A stretch of DNA of 42,803 nt, taken from assembly GCA_026710565.1 (NCBI GenBank), contig JAPOQV010000181.1:1-42803 (forward strand), written 5' to 3'. A program made the translations under genes and the position numbers. This document shows, piece after piece, positions 41,506 through 42,803 of this stretch (the first letter of the stretch is position 1; each line of letters starts with the position of its first letter). This stretch comes from Spirochaetaceae bacterium (GTDB taxonomy: Bacteria; Spirochaetota; Spirochaetia; SZUA-6; Bin103). The notes under the pieces are model-generated. The model was given only the letters and a program-made list of their open reading frames with translations, was not told where the DNA came from and ran no database searches.

Positions 41506-42518
41506 CAGCCGGCGCGGACGGGCAGCCGGTCGACCCGGACGGTCGATCGCACCTCATCGATCACGGCGCGCGCGTCGCCGGCGGCGTCCTCCAGGAGCAG
41601 CCGGTGGCTGACGCCGGGTACCAGCACCTCCTTGGCCAGGTCGATGGTCACGAACTCCTGGCCGCGCACCAGGGCCAGGGCGCGTGCCAGCCGCGACAGC
41701 TTGACGCCGGTGCGGGGGCTGGCCCCGGTCTCGACCGCCGGGTGCTGGCGCGTGAGCCGGACGCACTCGACCAGGTAGGCGATCAGTTCGTCGTGGATGA
41801 AGACGCGGTCGACCAGCCGTTGCCAGGAGATCAGCTCGTCGCACGACACCACCGCCTCGAGCTGGTCCCACGCGTCCTCGCGCCCGTGCTGGCGGACGAT
41901 GCGCTCCTCGTCCGTGCTCGACGGGTAGCCCATGGAGAGCTGCACCATGAAGCGGTCGAGCTGCGGTATCGGCAGCGGAAAGAGGTGCGCGCCCTTGAGG
42001 TTCATCGTCGCGATGATGAAGAACGGGTCGGGCAGGCCGTAGGTGGTGCCTTCCACCGTGACCGCCTGCTCCTCCATCGCCTGCAGGAAGCTGCCCTGCG
42101 TCTTCGGGGTCAGGAGGTTGATCTCGTCACAGAGCACGAAGTGCGCGAACAGCGGGCCGCGCGTGAAGGTGAAGGCGCCGCTGGCGATGTCGTAGCGGTT
42201 GAAGCCCAGGATGTCCTGCGGCAGCAGGTCGACCGTGCACTGGATACGGCTGAAGTGGTCGATGTCGACGCCGCGGTCGGACGCCTCCGAGGTGTGCCAG
42301 CGGATGGAGGCGGCCAGCGCCTTGGCGAGGGAGGTCTTCCCGACGCCGTGCGAGTCGGCCAGGATGACGTGTCCGCCGGCCAGCTTGGCTGCCAGCAGGT
42401 GCTCGATCTTGCTTCCGCTGATGGAGATGATGGAGCGGACGTTGTCGATGATGCGGCGGATGCCGGCGCTGGCGTCGCGCACGGCGTCGGGTGTTGCGCC
42501 GTCATTCCACTCACTCAT
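41505..42518 (-). CDS. MoxR family AAA+ ATPase
   Basis: The protein (337 aa) has Walker A in ILADSHGVGKTSLAKALAA, Walker B in HFVLCDEINLL, the sensor region FFIIATMNLKGAHLFPLPIP, LDRFMVQLSMGYPS and a C-terminal lid with ASPRTGVKLSRLARALALVR. MoxR ATPases act as chaperone-like factors for partner proteins of the DUF58/VWA type. The usual GPPGTGKT P-loop is SHGVGKT here; the GxGKT core is kept. The ATG at 42518 is chosen because GGATGGA precedes it by a few nt; a TTG at 42563 is in frame further upstream. It is the first gene of a four-gene operon. Confidence 0.92.
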   Translation of the reverse strand: MSEWNDGATPDAVRDASAGIRRIIDNVRSIISISGSKIEHLLAAKLAGGHVILADSHGVGKTSLAKALAASIRWHTSEASDRGVDIDHFSRIQCTVDLLPQDILGFNRYDIASGAFTFTRGPLFAHFVLCDEINLLTPKTQGSFLQAMEEQAVTVEGTTYGLPDPFFIIATMNLKGAHLFPLPIPQLDRFMVQLSMGYPSSTDEERIVRQHGREDAWDQLEAVVSCDELISWQRLVDRVFIHDELIAYLVECVRLTRQHPAVETGASPRTGVKLSRLARALALVRGQEFVTIDLAKEVLVPGVSHRLLLEDAAGDARAVIDEVRSTVRVDRLPVRAG

Positions 42519-42590
42519 GGCGGGTCCATCCTGGCGGAGGGCCGTCGGTACGGCAGTACGCAAGGTTAGGGTTATTGAAACAAACGGTCA

Positions 42591-42634
42591 ACGAACGCGG
42601 CATGAACGCGGCGTGAACGTGACATGATCGGAGC
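42591..42634 (+). repeat. Three to four 11-bp direct repeats upstream of the thioesterase gene
   Basis: ACGAACGCGGC (42591), ATGAACGCGGC (42602) and GTGAACGTGAC (42613) follow one another with an exact 11-bp period; ATGATCGGAGC (42624) is a weaker fourth unit ending at the start codon. The units overlap the -10 element. Confidence 0.6.
42623..42628 (+). promoter_or_regulatory. -10 element, leaderless type
   Basis: CATGAT, 6 nt before the ATG at 42635 of the thioesterase gene. Confidence 0.35.
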
Positions 42635-42803
42635 ATGGAAATGACGCGCCACAGGGTGACCGTTCGGCTGCACCACACCGACGCCGCCGGGGTGCTGTTC
42701 TACGGCCGGCTGTTCGAGCTGGCCCAGGAGGCGTTGGAGGAGGCGCTGGAGGCCGGCGGGCTGCCGCTGGCCGCGCTGTTGCGCGCCGGCGGGCTCCCCC
42801 TGC
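42635..42803 (+). CDS. Hotdog-fold acyl-CoA thioesterase (truncated at window end)
   Basis: The 56 visible codons read MEMTRHRVTVRLHHTDAAGV, then LFYGRLFELAQEALEEALEA. The motif HTDAAGVLFYGR, with its catalytic aspartate, is the signature of 4-hydroxybenzoyl-CoA/DHNA-CoA-type thioesterases, which hydrolyse acyl-CoA esters. The DHNA-CoA hydrolase of menaquinone synthesis is one possibility, but the fragment does not allow a choice. It is divergent from the MoxR operon, and its start follows CATGAT by 6 nt. The rest of the gene lies beyond the window. Confidence 0.8.
   Translation, partial: MEMTRHRVTVRLHHTDAAGVLFYGRLFELAQEALEEALEAGGLPLAALLRAGGLPL

Overview
The window is a GC-rich bacterial chromosomal segment, densely packed with short or overlapping intergenic junctions. 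It carries ordinary housekeeping genes (hemB, hisD, hisS, leuS, hpt and a riboflavin operon under an FMN riboswitch) mixed with accessory genes. The lineage cannot be fixed from sequence alone. The LapA-like membrane protein, the AAA-ATPase-like/PD-(D/E)XK protein and the style of the housekeeping genes would fit a GC-rich environmental or host-associated lineage such as some Spirochaetota, but this is a guess. No rRNA, tRNA, CRISPR array or intact insertion sequence was seen.

Layout. Positions 1-1350 are a scrapyard: a truncated gene at the edge, a 134-bp frameshifted copy of part of the neighbouring Gfo/Idh oxidoreductase, a frameshifted FG-GAP-like fragment, and a RES-domain gene with no recognisable start codon. 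1401-4288 holds the intact Gfo/Idh oxidoreductase and an AAA/PD-(D/E)XK protein. 4395-6024 holds hemB and a LON-substrate-binding-domain gene, followed by the remnant of a second AAA ATPase. 6390-8310 is an M19-type dipeptidase homologue plus aldo/keto reductase operon. 8324-12648 has two acetyltransferase-like genes and a uronate branch (uxaC, KDPG-type aldolase). Then come a Fic gene, a DUF2203 gene and hisD. 15793-20440 on the minus strand is one operon: promoter, FMN riboswitch, ribD, a ribE-ribB fusion, ribH, an SDR and a DtxR/MntR regulator. 20501-25941 holds chrA, a BshB1-like deacetylase, two small membrane proteins, and an ABC exporter with a zinc-ribbon N-terminus coupled to a DUF1854 gene. 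25947-33112 holds hisS, hpt, a VapBC module, a KamA-like radical SAM gene, leuS and a methyltransferase. 33100-36416 holds a 12-repeat YWTD lipoprotein, a YefM/UPF0175-DUF3368 toxin-antitoxin pair and an uncharacterised nuclease-like protein. 36462-42518 on the minus strand is a MoxR/DUF58/transglutaminase/PQQ-lipoprotein operon, and the window ends in a truncated hotdog thioesterase.

Two cross-cutting patterns stand out. First, many genes that begin a transcription unit have a TANNNT hexamer, often preceded by TG, ending about 5-10 nt before the start codon and no Shine-Dalgarno sequence. This is the geometry expected of leaderless mRNAs. Second, most operon junctions are 4-nt NTGA overlaps, and together the junctions use all four NTG start codons (ATGA, GTGA, TTGA, CTGA). 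Both patterns were used to choose start sites. The oddest single proteins are the ribE-ribB fusion, the M19 homologue lacking three metal ligands, an SDR with YxxxR in place of YxxxK, and the YefM/UPF0175 fusion antitoxin.
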